Of a stretch of DNA of 64,000 bases, positions 55,701 through 63,374 are shown piece after piece; position 1 is the stretch's first letter; each line of letters starts with the position of its first letter. This DNA is from Dysgonomonas sp. ZJ279. GTDB taxonomy: Bacteria; Bacteroidota; Bacteroidia; Bacteroidales; Dysgonomonadaceae. The stretch spans positions 744,001 to 808,000 of the forward strand of contig NZ_JAAKEL010000001.1 in assembly GCF_011039205.1 (NCBI RefSeq). Direction: 5' to 3'. The notes beneath the pieces were generated by a model that saw only the letters and a program-made list of their open reading frames with translations, was not told the origin of the DNA and made no database searches. A program made the translations under genes and the position numbers.

Positions 55701-58584
55701 TAATGAACCTACGCTCGAATAATTTCGAGTTGTTATATAATTGATAAAGTATATATACATCGTTGCCGCTAGCTCCGAAAATAACTTCGGCAGGAGTATC
55801 TTTGTCGAAAATAATGTTTTTTTCAACAACCCATGCATTTGTTTTTATGGGAGGTTTCTTGTCTTCGTATGAGTAAAGTACAAAATCGGCTTTTTCATTA
55901 ACCTCTTTACCTTTATTATCGATAGCCTTAACTTGCAGTTGATATTTACCTGAAGCAAGTTCTTTTAGTCTCGTTTTAAAATCTTCTTGTGTACCTGTTT
56001 CAAAAGAGCCATCTAATACCGTCTTTTCTACTGAACCATTATCATTTACGGTATAAAGAGTGTAAGTGCCCTTTGTTTGTATCTCTTCACCCTCCAGATT
56101 TAGGGTGTTAATAGTTATTTTGGTACTGTCAGATTTCTCTATCTGGGTAGGGATATCTATTTTGATGGCCATCGATACATCGCCTACGGTGACAGAGTAT
56201 GTGCTGGATTGAGTTTCGCCATTGATATCTGTTACAGATGCTGTAATGTCGAAAATGTAAATATTGTTTCGTAAAATGCCATTGTTAGAATCAGCGGCTT
56301 TTGGAACGAAAGATATATCGAAAGACCCATCCTCGTTAGTTATTACTTTACCATCCCCGAAATGGCTGCCTGCACTCATTCTGGGACGAAACCAGAAATT
56401 AGATTCCCGCCTCTTAATGGTGTATTCCACATCGGTATCTTGTAGGCTTATTCCTGAAAAGGTTTTGGCATAGCCTTTCAATTTTATTTCCTCACCGAAT
56501 GAATAGGTATCTTTCACCTTATCGAATGTAATATCGAAAGTGGGGCGTTTATATTCTTCTACGTTGAAATAAGATTGGGCTTCTCCATCCACTTCAATAT
56601 AATATATACCAAGTAGTCCTGACGGAGGAAGGATAAACTCTCCCGATATAGAACCGAATTCATTGCTAATAAGATCTTTTTCGGTTACTATATCTCCATT
56701 TGTATTGTAAAGTTTCACCGCAGAGCGATTTCGTTCGATCGGTTTACCATTACGATTAAGTGTTATCGCTTTAAAATAAACGGTTTGCCCCGGTCTATAT
56801 ATACTTCTGTCTGTAAATATACTGATTGTAGAATTTGGAGTCGAGTTACTTTGTCTATAACTATATGCACCTCGGGATAGGTTGGCTTTTTGCAAACATG
56901 TATCAGAATCAAGCTTTACTTTATACTCTCCAACATTCCAACTATAATTATTATTTTTCCTTTCTAATGTGTCTTTGAAAACTGCGAGGCCAAGATCGTT
57001 TGTTTCAATCTGTGTGTTTACTTTCTTCCATTTGTCATTTGTATCCCTGTATTCCTGATAGACAATTACAGAAGCTCCCGAAACCGGTTTTCCGGTAATA
57101 CGGTCGAGAACATATATTTCGTATTCATTTTCAGCACTGTTTCTATTATAAGTTGTGAGACTTGATACAATAAATGATATGCGACTACCGTGGGTTAATG
57201 ATGTACTTGCTTCTTCATCCTCATCGTCAGATTCATTCGAGATATATACGAGTTCATAAGAGCCGGGTTGTAATTCTCCTATGTTTAGTTTTACAGTGTC
57301 TACTATATATGTTTTTTCAGAAATAAGTTCGGGTGAATACTGGTTTACCTTATAATATTGATTCTTTTCTATTTTGTAAAGATTGAAAGTGACATTCCTC
57401 TTTAAGGCTTGTATATTTTTGTGATAAATATTTATACTAATTGGCGTATTGGGGTAAGCCGGATTGTTTTCATTACTGATGCTAATACTTGGCTCTTCCA
57501 ATGTAAGAAGTCTGCTCTTGAGTATATTTATTTTGCTGTAGTTTGGATATTGATTTATTCCTTTAGTGCACCAATAATACACTTTTTCGTTACGTTCATT
57601 CGAATCGGAAGTAGTGTTTAAAATCTCACCAATAATTGCATCTATAACTTCGACTGATGTTTCATTGTTGTCATATCTTTTTTGCAGGTCTATATATGCT
57701 TCAAGTTCTTTCCCGCTAGTTGAATAATTTCGCGCAATATTTCCGATAAACTGTATCTTCCCTAACTCTGTGATTATTATAGTCGAAGTCATATTTCTAT
57801 TAAGCAGGTCTTTCAAATACTGCTGATAGTATGTGAAAGGTAAGCTCATCTCATGTTCACTATCTTTTATCTCTAGATTTATGTACTGATCTGCAGGGAG
57901 AGCTAGCTGATCGAGTGTAAGTCCTGTTGCAGTAGTGAGATCTTTTGTTTGGCTACGCATATTTGCCACTGTTTCGGACAATTGGATAGCACGAAGCATC
58001 AAAAAGTCGTATAGGGTAGGGTAGTATTGAGGCGAGTCCTCCCCGGGTATTATCAAAATATTAAACTCACTGGTTTTGTGCGCTTTTAATGTTTCTTTAT
58101 CTTGTATTGACAGATTTAGATTCTCTCTGATTTTGTCAATAAATATATTAGTGCTCCATTCTTGTATGTCAGTAGGTATGAGATCTTCTAATTGTGTACG
58201 CTCATCTATGCGCCACCTGTTACTTGAGTAATATTCGTGATATAGCGTTCCAAGCATAGAATGTAAAAGAGCTTTCTCTTGAATATTATTTGTTTGTGAG
58301 ATTAGATTCTCCAGGTCATAAATCAGATTGCTTTTGTCATCAGTATTAATAGCCTTTTCAAATCTGTCTTTATAAATAAGGCTTTTCACAACCTGCTGGT
58401 TGTTTTTATCAGCAATTGCTTTCTTTAAAATCTTATCTACAACACCTAAAGCCGATTGAGGTAGTTTTTCTTTTTCATATTTTTCGACTTGCTTCCACTC
58501 GGCGTTATATCTTTTGTTTGAATTTTGAGCTATCATAGTAATACTTAATATTAAAAGTACACCAATAAGTAATTGCTTTTTCAT
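52729..58584 (-). CDS. Large alpha-2-macroglobulin-family protein, thioester site lost
   Basis: A 1951-residue exported protein with signal peptide (about 1-20, ending MIAQ). The N-terminal 550 residues are helical and repeat-like. MG domains follow, including the MG2-like block IFTDRSIYRPGQTVYFKA (about 590-610). The A2M core has AFFYPQLLTNKKGETLISFTVPDSNTSWRF (about 1183-1212, part quoted), and the alpha-helical thioester-domain region has GGWSWYKG (about 1510). Where active bacterial A2Ms have the C-x-E-Q thioester, this protein reads S1403-T-E-N1406. It therefore cannot form the covalent trap and probably acts as a non-thioester inhibitor or envelope scaffold. It overlaps the L,D-transpeptidase gene. 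Confidence 0.9.
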   Translation of the reverse strand: MKKQLLIGVLLILSITMIAQNSNKRYNAEWKQVEKYEKEKLPQSALGVVDKILKKAIADKNNQQVVKSLIYKDRFEKAINTDDKSNLIYDLENLISQTNNIQEKALLHSMLGTLYHEYYSSNRWRIDERTQLEDLIPTDIQEWSTNIFIDKIRENLNLSIQDKETLKAHKTSEFNILIIPGEDSPQYYPTLYDFLMLRAIQLSETVANMRSQTKDLTTATGLTLDQLALPADQYINLEIKDSEHEMSLPFTYYQQYLKDLLNRNMTSTIIITELGKIQFIGNIARNYSTSGKELEAYIDLQKRYDNNETSVEVIDAIIGEILNTTSDSNERNEKVYYWCTKGINQYPNYSKINILKSRLLTLEEPSISISNENNPAYPNTPISINIYHKNIQALKRNVTFNLYKIEKNQYYKVNQYSPELISEKTYIVDTVKLNIGELQPGSYELVYISNESDDEDEEASTSLTHGSRISFIVSSLTTYNRNSAENEYEIYVLDRITGKPVSGASVIVYQEYRDTNDKWKKVNTQIETNDLGLAVFKDTLERKNNNYSWNVGEYKVKLDSDTCLQKANLSRGAYSYRQSNSTPNSTISIFTDRSIYRPGQTVYFKAITLNRNGKPIERNRSAVKLYNTNGDIVTEKDLISNEFGSISGEFILPPSGLLGIYYIEVDGEAQSYFNVEEYKRPTFDITFDKVKDTYSFGEEIKLKGYAKTFSGISLQDTDVEYTIKRRESNFWFRPRMSAGSHFGDGKVITNEDGSFDISFVPKAADSNNGILRNNIYIFDITASVTDINGETQSSTYSVTVGDVSMAIKIDIPTQIEKSDSTKITINTLNLEGEEIQTKGTYTLYTVNDNGSVEKTVLDGSFETGTQEDFKTRLKELASGKYQLQVKAIDNKGKEVNEKADFVLYSYEDKKPPIKTNAWVVEKNIIFDKDTPAEVIFGASGNDVYILYQLYNNSKLFERRFINLSDTNQSFEVPYKDEYGDNVYMSFTSIKDGKFENNDILLSKKEEKIDNNLTIKLDVFRDKLLPGSKETWTISVANSNSEPAIAELLASMYDISLDKITQPNVWYLNRPSIQKEVIYPINFNILDTNSWRFSPTKIRLRGYNQPQIDWVYNLISGNTFDKLNWFIPLSDDKHSVDIAKLKSHKVAVESTMYRSKAVGGEVQDALMPEKMPSETPQIRKNFNETAFFYPQLLTNKKGETLISFTVPDSNTSWRFRILAHDKGGRSGDVEKTVVTQKKLMITPNMPRFIRQGDKTTISTKISNLSETGIKGKVGIEFFNPITDKVIYLKIANQNQAFSIEKDASTSASWTFDVPTNLEFIGCRIVAQSKTFSDGEQHALVVLPNSMLVTESMPFDVTEKGVNTFVFDKLRDNKSESLSNYRLTLEYASNPAWYAIQSLPTMTNPSTENAVSWFASYYSNSLGASIARQYPKVPAIIEAWKMQNESTETLVSKLLKNEELKNVLLEETPWVMDAKNETEQMQRLSLLFDWNNTEQLTNSSTNKLVELQTSEGGWSWYKGMGTSRSVTQYILYGYSQLQLVGQVEYPSQIKEMQMSALKYLDTQISNDFKNLKTNNKDWEKITKISTSQLEYLFVRSYYRDIPIDKDARDAERFYTSIASKNWTNLDLYESSILAVLLKQNGDKDLATKIAKSIKEYSKIDSKLGMYWPNNRNQVFLSMSAVSTHTFLMNALKENGASDKDMDLMKKWLIKQKQTQEWESTHATIDAINALLSTGSNWFTAEETPISITVGGTKIDVDNKELGTGYIKTTWNKSEITSDLSKVEVINENSHPSYGALYWQYFEDMNKITSQGGDLNIEKQLFKEVVSTTGKSLQQITDGNPLNVGDKVIIRLTVRANNDMEFVQLKDMRASCFEPLQALSGTRWQNSLLYYQTTKDASTIFYFDNLPKGTYVLEYPVYVNRTGEYTNGITTIQCLYAPEFTSHTAGNKIIVKDK

Positions 58585-58684
58585 AAAATATTGTATTTTT
58601 TATATTGATAGATACCGTTGGTATCCGCATTCCATAAAAGGAAATGTTTAATTTTCTTAAATCAAAGAATGTGTGAATTCCTTA

Positions 58685-59044
58685 TTATTTTGTAATATAC
58701 ATACCCAGCCATACTGCACATACGCCAAGAATACAACTAGACATAGTATAAACAAAAGCAAGAGGCATTTGGTTGAGTTCTATCAGGTCAAAAGTTTCGC
58801 GTGCAAAGGTTGAGAATGTCGTAAATCCACCGCAAAAACCTATTATCAGTAAGAAACGAAGGTTGTTGCCGGAGGGGATGAGATTGACAAGCAGACCTAT
58901 GCCAAGACATCCGAGTATATTGATTATAAATGTAGCCAACGGAAAAGTTAAGCTACAATATCTAGTTGTAACCTCCGATGTCAGAAAGCGCATAATACTC
59001 CCTACAGCACCGCCTGCTCCAACAAGTAGGATTTGTTTGATCAT
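58685..59044 (-). CDS. crcB: Fluoride channel FluC/CrcB
   Basis: A 119-residue inner-membrane protein with four hydrophobic segments and the FluC motifs: GAGGAVGSIMRF (about 8-19), ATFIINILGCLG (about 36-47) and GFCGGFTTFSTFARE (about 69-83; the Phe box and Ser/Thr of the fluoride path). It exports fluoride as a dual-topology dimer. The frame is open to 59125, but the extra 27 residues lack family features, so the ATG at 59042-59044 is used. No fluoride riboswitch is apparent upstream. Confidence 0.88.
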   Translation of the reverse strand: MIKQILLVGAGGAVGSIMRFLTSEVTTRYCSLTFPLATFIINILGCLGIGLLVNLIPSGNNLRFLLIIGFCGGFTTFSTFARETFDLIELNQMPLAFVYTMSSCILGVCAVWLGMYITK

Positions 59045-59112
59045 GCCCCAAATATACTGATATCTGCTGATATTTATATTATTGACAGGCAATATTCTAA
59101 ACAGAAAAAAGT

Positions 59113-59120
59113 TATATTTG
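59113..59120 (+). promoter_or_regulatory. -7 promoter box of porE-porD
   Basis: TATATTTG (TAnnTTTG). It lies inside the longer porE frame that opens at 59033, and so places the translation start downstream of about 59127. Confidence 0.5.
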
Positions 59121-59152
59121 TGCATCCATTAAATAAGAAAAGAGACTCTATC

Positions 59153-61135
59153 TTGAAAAGATACATTTATTATATATCGGGAATCGTATTGCTAACTATC
59201 TTAGTAATGTCATGTAAGCAGCTCAAAATGAGTGATGCAGACGAGAAGTTTGCTCAAGGTGAATATTTTACTGCTGCTGAAATGTATCGTAAGATTTATA
59301 GGCAGACACCAGCCAAGAAGCGTGAATTGCGCGGAGAGGTTGCTTTTAAAATGGCAGAATGTTATCGCCTTTATAATAATCCTTTACGGGCTAACCCGGC
59401 TTATGCCAATGCTGTACGTTATAGACATGTAGATAGTACGCTTTCGCTGCAATATGGTCGCTCACTTCAAAAAGTGGGTAGTTATTTGCAATCGGGCAAG
59501 CAATACGAAGAATTTTTAAAGCTTTTTCCGGATAATCAATTCGGACAAAATGGGTTGGAGGGAACTAAAATAGCCCCTAATTGGAAAGCTAATCCGACAT
59601 ATTATGTCGTGAAAAACGAAGAGATATTGAACTCCCGAAAGGGGGAGTTTGCTCCGATGTTACTTCCTCCCGATTATGATCAGGTTTTTTTTGCCTCTAA
59701 CCGTGAAGGGACAACAGGCGATACAATCAGTGGTATAACAGGGGCGAAGCTAAACGATATCTTCATGGCCCGTAAAGACGAAAGTGGTAAGTGGATGAAG
59801 CCCGAACATGTAGATTCTCCTATCAATACAGCAGGTGACGAGGGTGGGGTATCTTTCCTACCATCGGGGACAGTCATGTATTATACCAGTTGCCCACCCG
59901 ATTCGACAGGAGCTGCTGTTGTTTCTATATATGCCACTTATCGCTCAGGAGGAGCATGGGGAGTCGGTACAAAAATCGAAATTAACCGAAGAGATACAAC
60001 AAGCGTTTACGCTCATCCTGCCATATCGCCGTCCGGTGACTTTCTCTACTTTGTGTCTGATATGTCTGGTGGATACGGAGGAAAAGATATATGGAGAGCC
60101 CGAATGGTTGGTGATTTAGTAGAATACATAGAAAATCTCGGTGCTGATATTAATACGGCAGGCGATGAGATGTTTCCATATATGCGAAACGACTCTACAC
60201 TTTATTTTTCATCCGACGGACATGTTGGCATGGGAGGGCTAGATATTTATAAGGCTGTATATAATGGGAAAATAAAGCAGTGGTCTATCGAAAATATGAA
60301 GTTTCCCATAAACTCGCAAGCGGACGATTTTGGAATTACCTTCGAGGGAGATGTCGAAAGTGGTTTCTTTAGTTCTAACAGAGGAGATGCCAAAGGCTTC
60401 GATCACTTATATTCATTCATATATCCGATAGTAACTACTATTGCAGAGGGGTATATTGTAGATACAGATGATGAATTTATATCTAATGCTACCATTCGTG
60501 TGGTGGGGCGTGATGGTACAAATAAGCGATTTCAGGGAAAAACCAATGGAACATATAAACTTGATGTGAATCGTGGTGTCGATTATGTTTTTCTGGGAAG
60601 TGGCGAGGGCTATCTGAATACCAGACAATCACTCAGAACATTGGATATGGAGAAAGATACCACTTATCTCGTTGATTTTGTATTGACACCCATCAATAAA
60701 CCTGTAGTACTAGAAAATATATTTTATGACTTCGACAAGGCGACCTTACGTCCCGAGTCGAAAGAAGAATTAGACGGCTTGATTGAATTACTTAATCTCA
60801 ATCCTCATGTTACTATTGAGCTATCGGCTCATACCGACCGAAAAGGGAGTGATGAGTATAATAACCGCTTATCGCAGCGACGCGCCGAATCGGTAGTGAA
60901 TTACCTTATAAATGCGGGAATAGCAAAAGATCGTTTGACTGCCGTTGGTAAAGGAAAGAGAGAACCTAAGATTGTAACAAAGAATGTTATTAAAAAATAT
61001 GATTTCTTAAATGAGGGTGAAGTCCTGAACGAAGAATTTGTATTGCAGTTAACACCTGAGCAGCAGGAGATGGCAGATCAGATAAATCGCCGTACTGAAT
61101 TTAAGGTATTGAGTGTAACTTATAATTTGGAATAA
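59153..61135 (+). CDS. porE: T9SS outer-membrane lipoprotein PorE
   Basis: A 660-residue protein with the domain order of PorE (P. gingivalis PG1058 type): lipobox LVMSC (Cys at about residue 21), TPR region (about 22-126), PD40/WD40-like beta-propeller (about 160-425; SPSGDFLYFVSDMSGGYGGKDI), a carboxypeptidase-regulatory-like domain (about 427-497) and an OmpA-C domain (about 522-620; FYDFDKATLRPES, AHTDRKGSDEYNNRLSQRRA). It tethers the secretion complex to peptidoglycan. No ATG fits; the TTG at 59153 starts the signal peptide directly and agrees with the promoter at 59113. porD follows one base after its stop. Confidence 0.85.
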   Translation: MKRYIYYISGIVLLTILVMSCKQLKMSDADEKFAQGEYFTAAEMYRKIYRQTPAKKRELRGEVAFKMAECYRLYNNPLRANPAYANAVRYRHVDSTLSLQYGRSLQKVGSYLQSGKQYEEFLKLFPDNQFGQNGLEGTKIAPNWKANPTYYVVKNEEILNSRKGEFAPMLLPPDYDQVFFASNREGTTGDTISGITGAKLNDIFMARKDESGKWMKPEHVDSPINTAGDEGGVSFLPSGTVMYYTSCPPDSTGAAVVSIYATYRSGGAWGVGTKIEINRRDTTSVYAHPAISPSGDFLYFVSDMSGGYGGKDIWRARMVGDLVEYIENLGADINTAGDEMFPYMRNDSTLYFSSDGHVGMGGLDIYKAVYNGKIKQWSIENMKFPINSQADDFGITFEGDVESGFFSSNRGDAKGFDHLYSFIYPIVTTIAEGYIVDTDDEFISNATIRVVGRDGTNKRFQGKTNGTYKLDVNRGVDYVFLGSGEGYLNTRQSLRTLDMEKDTTYLVDFVLTPINKPVVLENIFYDFDKATLRPESKEELDGLIELLNLNPHVTIELSAHTDRKGSDEYNNRLSQRRAESVVNYLINAGIAKDRLTAVGKGKREPKIVTKNVIKKYDFLNEGEVLNEEFVLQLTPEQQEMADQINRRTEFKVLSVTYNLE

Positions 61136-61136
61136 A

Positions 61137-62030
61137 ATGAAGCGATATATATCTATTATACTATTTCTCATAAGTTCTGTTGCTATAATGCAAGCGCAGG
61201 AGCTTAATGCAAAACTGACTTTAAATTCACAAAAAGTACAGTCGCCGAACAGGGAGTTAATCACCTCGCTCGAGAATGCTGTTAATCAGCTATTGAACGA
61301 ACAAAAATGGACAGATGCCACATTCTCAAGAACCGAGCGGATAGATGCCATTGTTGGTATTACTGTTAATGAAATGCCTACTGAAAATAGTTTTATAGCC
61401 GACATACAGATTACTACTCGTCGTCCGGTTTATAATTCTACTTATGTGACTCCTATTCTAAATTATAGGGATACTCAGTTTGAATTTAGCTACTTGATGG
61501 GACAATCGGTCGACTTTAATAATTATAATGTAACGAGTAATCTGGTTGCAACCATTGCTTTCTATTCGTATATCATTATTGGGTTGGATTTCGATTCATT
61601 TTCTCTGAATGGGGGACGACCTTATTTCGATAAAGCTTTGGATATAGCAAATAAAGCTCAAACGCTTAACACTAAAGGCTGGGAGCCCTTTTCGGGTAAA
61701 GGTAATCGGTATGATCTGGCGGTGGCACTTACGGACGAAAGTTCGAAGTCATTTCATACAATGTGGTATAATTATCATCGCCTTGGTTTGGATGAAATGT
61801 CGACCAATCCGGCACGTGCAAGAATACGTGTAATTGAATCTATAGCTGATCTGCAAAAGGTATACGAAGCCCGACCATCGTCTCTTCTGTTGACTCTTTT
61901 TGCTGAAACAAAAATGGAGGAACTGGTGAGAATCTGTTCACAAGCTACAACCGAAGAGAAACAAGAGATAAAAAAGAAACTTTTGCTAATGTTTCCTACC
62001 AAGAATAATATTATCAATACGTTGAAATAG
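61137..62030 (+). CDS. porD: T9SS component PorD (DUF4835)
   Basis: A 297-residue exported protein (signal peptide about 1-20, ending MQAQ) with the DUF4835 layout: LNAKLTLNSQKVQ near 23-35, the internal repeated TRRPVYNSTYVTPILNYRD segment (about 93-111) and FYSYIIIGLDFDSFSLNGGRPYFDKA (about 141-166). In Bacteroidetes, DUF4835 proteins are named PorD and are required for type IX secretion and the stability of other components. The ATG is one base after the porE stop, so the two genes form one operon. Confidence 0.85.
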   Translation: MKRYISIILFLISSVAIMQAQELNAKLTLNSQKVQSPNRELITSLENAVNQLLNEQKWTDATFSRTERIDAIVGITVNEMPTENSFIADIQITTRRPVYNSTYVTPILNYRDTQFEFSYLMGQSVDFNNYNVTSNLVATIAFYSYIIIGLDFDSFSLNGGRPYFDKALDIANKAQTLNTKGWEPFSGKGNRYDLAVALTDESSKSFHTMWYNYHRLGLDEMSTNPARARIRVIESIADLQKVYEARPSSLLLTLFAETKMEELVRICSQATTEEKQEIKKKLLLMFPTKNNIINTLK

Positions 62031-62053
62031 TATTATTCTGAAACTTATTGTTT

Positions 62054-62236
62054 TAACGTGAGTTCGATGTAAAATCTTCATTCGAATTTGTCATCCCGAT
62101 ACGCAGTGAGGGATCTTGACTATTCTTTGTTATAGGAGAATAGATCCCTCACTGCGTATCGGGATGACAGAGTAGACGAGAGACAAATACCAGCTCATAA
62201 CTACTAGCTATATGATATTATATCGAACTCACGTTA
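62054..62236. repeat. Palindromic repeat copy 3 with outer terminal inverted repeats (MITE-like)
   Basis: An outer 15-bp perfect inverted repeat (62054-62068 with 62222-62236, TAACGTGAGTTCGAT) encloses an inner near-perfect palindrome with arms of about 30 bases (62087-62115 and 62142-62171, TGTCATCCCGATACGCAGTG...). No coding frame. It fills most of the 285-base gap between porD and ada. Confidence 0.8.
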
Positions 62237-62271
62237 TTTTAATTAGAAAAAAATACGTGTCAATTTTTCGG

Positions 62272-62303
62272 TTGCAATAAGGCTTATCTAACTAATATCT
62301 TTG
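62272..62303 (+). promoter_or_regulatory. Promoter of the ada gene
   Basis: -33 TTG (62272-62274), a 21-base spacer and -7 TATCTTTG (62296-62303), 12 bases before the ATG at 62316. Confidence 0.5.
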
Positions 62304-62315
62304 TAAAAAAAGCAA

Positions 62316-63365
62316 ATGAAAAAAGAAGATATATTTTATAAGGCATTACTCGATAAAGATAAATCTTTTGAGGGAACATTTATTGTAGGCGTAAAAACTA
62401 CAGGAATATTCTGCCGTCCGACTTGTACAGCCCGTAAGCCTAAGCAGGAGAATGTAGAGTTCTTCAATAATACGAAAGAGGCGATATTGAAAGGATACAG
62501 AGCGTGTAAAATATGCAGGCCTATCGAAAAACCGAACGATACACCCGACTACATAAAACAAGTTATAAAGAAAATAGAATCTGATCCGTCTCTAAAATTG
62601 AAAGATTACGATTTGAGGCAGATGGATATAGAGCCGAGTAAGATACGGCGCTGGTTTCAAAAAAATCATGGAATCACATTTCATAGCTATCAGCGGATGT
62701 ATAGGATCAATACTGCTTTTAAGCAAATACAATCGGGGATTTCGGTTACAGATACAGCCTTCGATTCGGGATATGAATCTCTGAGTGGATTTAACGATTC
62801 ATTTAAGAAAGTTTTCGGAGTGTCGCCAAAACAAAGTCATAATCAGCAGATAATCGATTTTACGCGTTTCGAAACAATCTTGGGTACAATGGTTGCCTGC
62901 GCTACAGACAAAGGTATTTGTTTACTGGAATTTTCGGATAGACGAATGCTCGAAACCGAACTTAAGCAATTGGCTAAAGTGCGTAATGCAACTATCATAC
63001 AAGGTTATAATGTTTATTTTGATTTGCTTAAAAATCAGATAGATGCTTATTTTGAAGGGAAACTAACCGAATTTGATATTCCACTTGATATAGTTGGTAC
63101 TGATTTTCAGAAAACTGTATGGGATCAACTCATCAGTATTCCTTATGGTAAAACGCGATCTTACAAAGAACAAGCAGAAGTTTTAAACAAACCTTTAGCT
63201 GTAAGGGCTGTCGCAAATGCCAATGGAATGAATAAGATTGCAATCATCATACCTTGCCATCGTGTTATTGGGTCTGATGGATCATTAACAGGTTATGCAG
63301 GAGGTTTATGGCGTAAAAAGAGGCTCCTTGATCTGGAAAAAGAAGTGCTTGACAGAAACGGCTGA
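62316..63365 (+). CDS. ada: Ada: bifunctional alkyl-DNA transferase and transcription regulator
   Basis: A 349-residue Ada protein with all parts intact. The N-terminal Ada zinc domain has Cys33, Cys37, Cys64 and Cys67 in the spacing of E. coli Ada; Cys33 is the phosphotriester acceptor. An AraC-type helix-turn-helix follows (about 85-180, SVTDTAFDSGYESLSGFNDSFKK). The C-terminal O6-methylguanine transferase domain has the acceptor in IIPCHRVIG (Cys314). It repairs methylated DNA and, once methylated, activates its regulon. Monocistronic with its own promoter; convergent with the TPR gene by 9 bases. Confidence 0.95.
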   Translation: MKKEDIFYKALLDKDKSFEGTFIVGVKTTGIFCRPTCTARKPKQENVEFFNNTKEAILKGYRACKICRPIEKPNDTPDYIKQVIKKIESDPSLKLKDYDLRQMDIEPSKIRRWFQKNHGITFHSYQRMYRINTAFKQIQSGISVTDTAFDSGYESLSGFNDSFKKVFGVSPKQSHNQQIIDFTRFETILGTMVACATDKGICLLEFSDRRMLETELKQLAKVRNATIIQGYNVYFDLLKNQIDAYFEGKLTEFDIPLDIVGTDFQKTVWDQLISIPYGKTRSYKEQAEVLNKPLAVRAVANANGMNKIAIIIPCHRVIGSDGSLTGYAGGLWRKKRLLDLEKEVLDRNG

Positions 63366-63374
63366 ATTTTATTA

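Noticed and set aside
59049-59056. TATATTTG on the complement just upstream of crcB as its promoter.
   Set aside because: It lies only five bases before the crcB ATG, which would require a leaderless mRNA, and no -33 partner is visible; probably chance.
59033-59152. ATG start for porE at 59033, overlapping crcB.
   Set aside because: It would place a non-signal 40-residue extension in front of the lipobox and include the promoter box within the gene.
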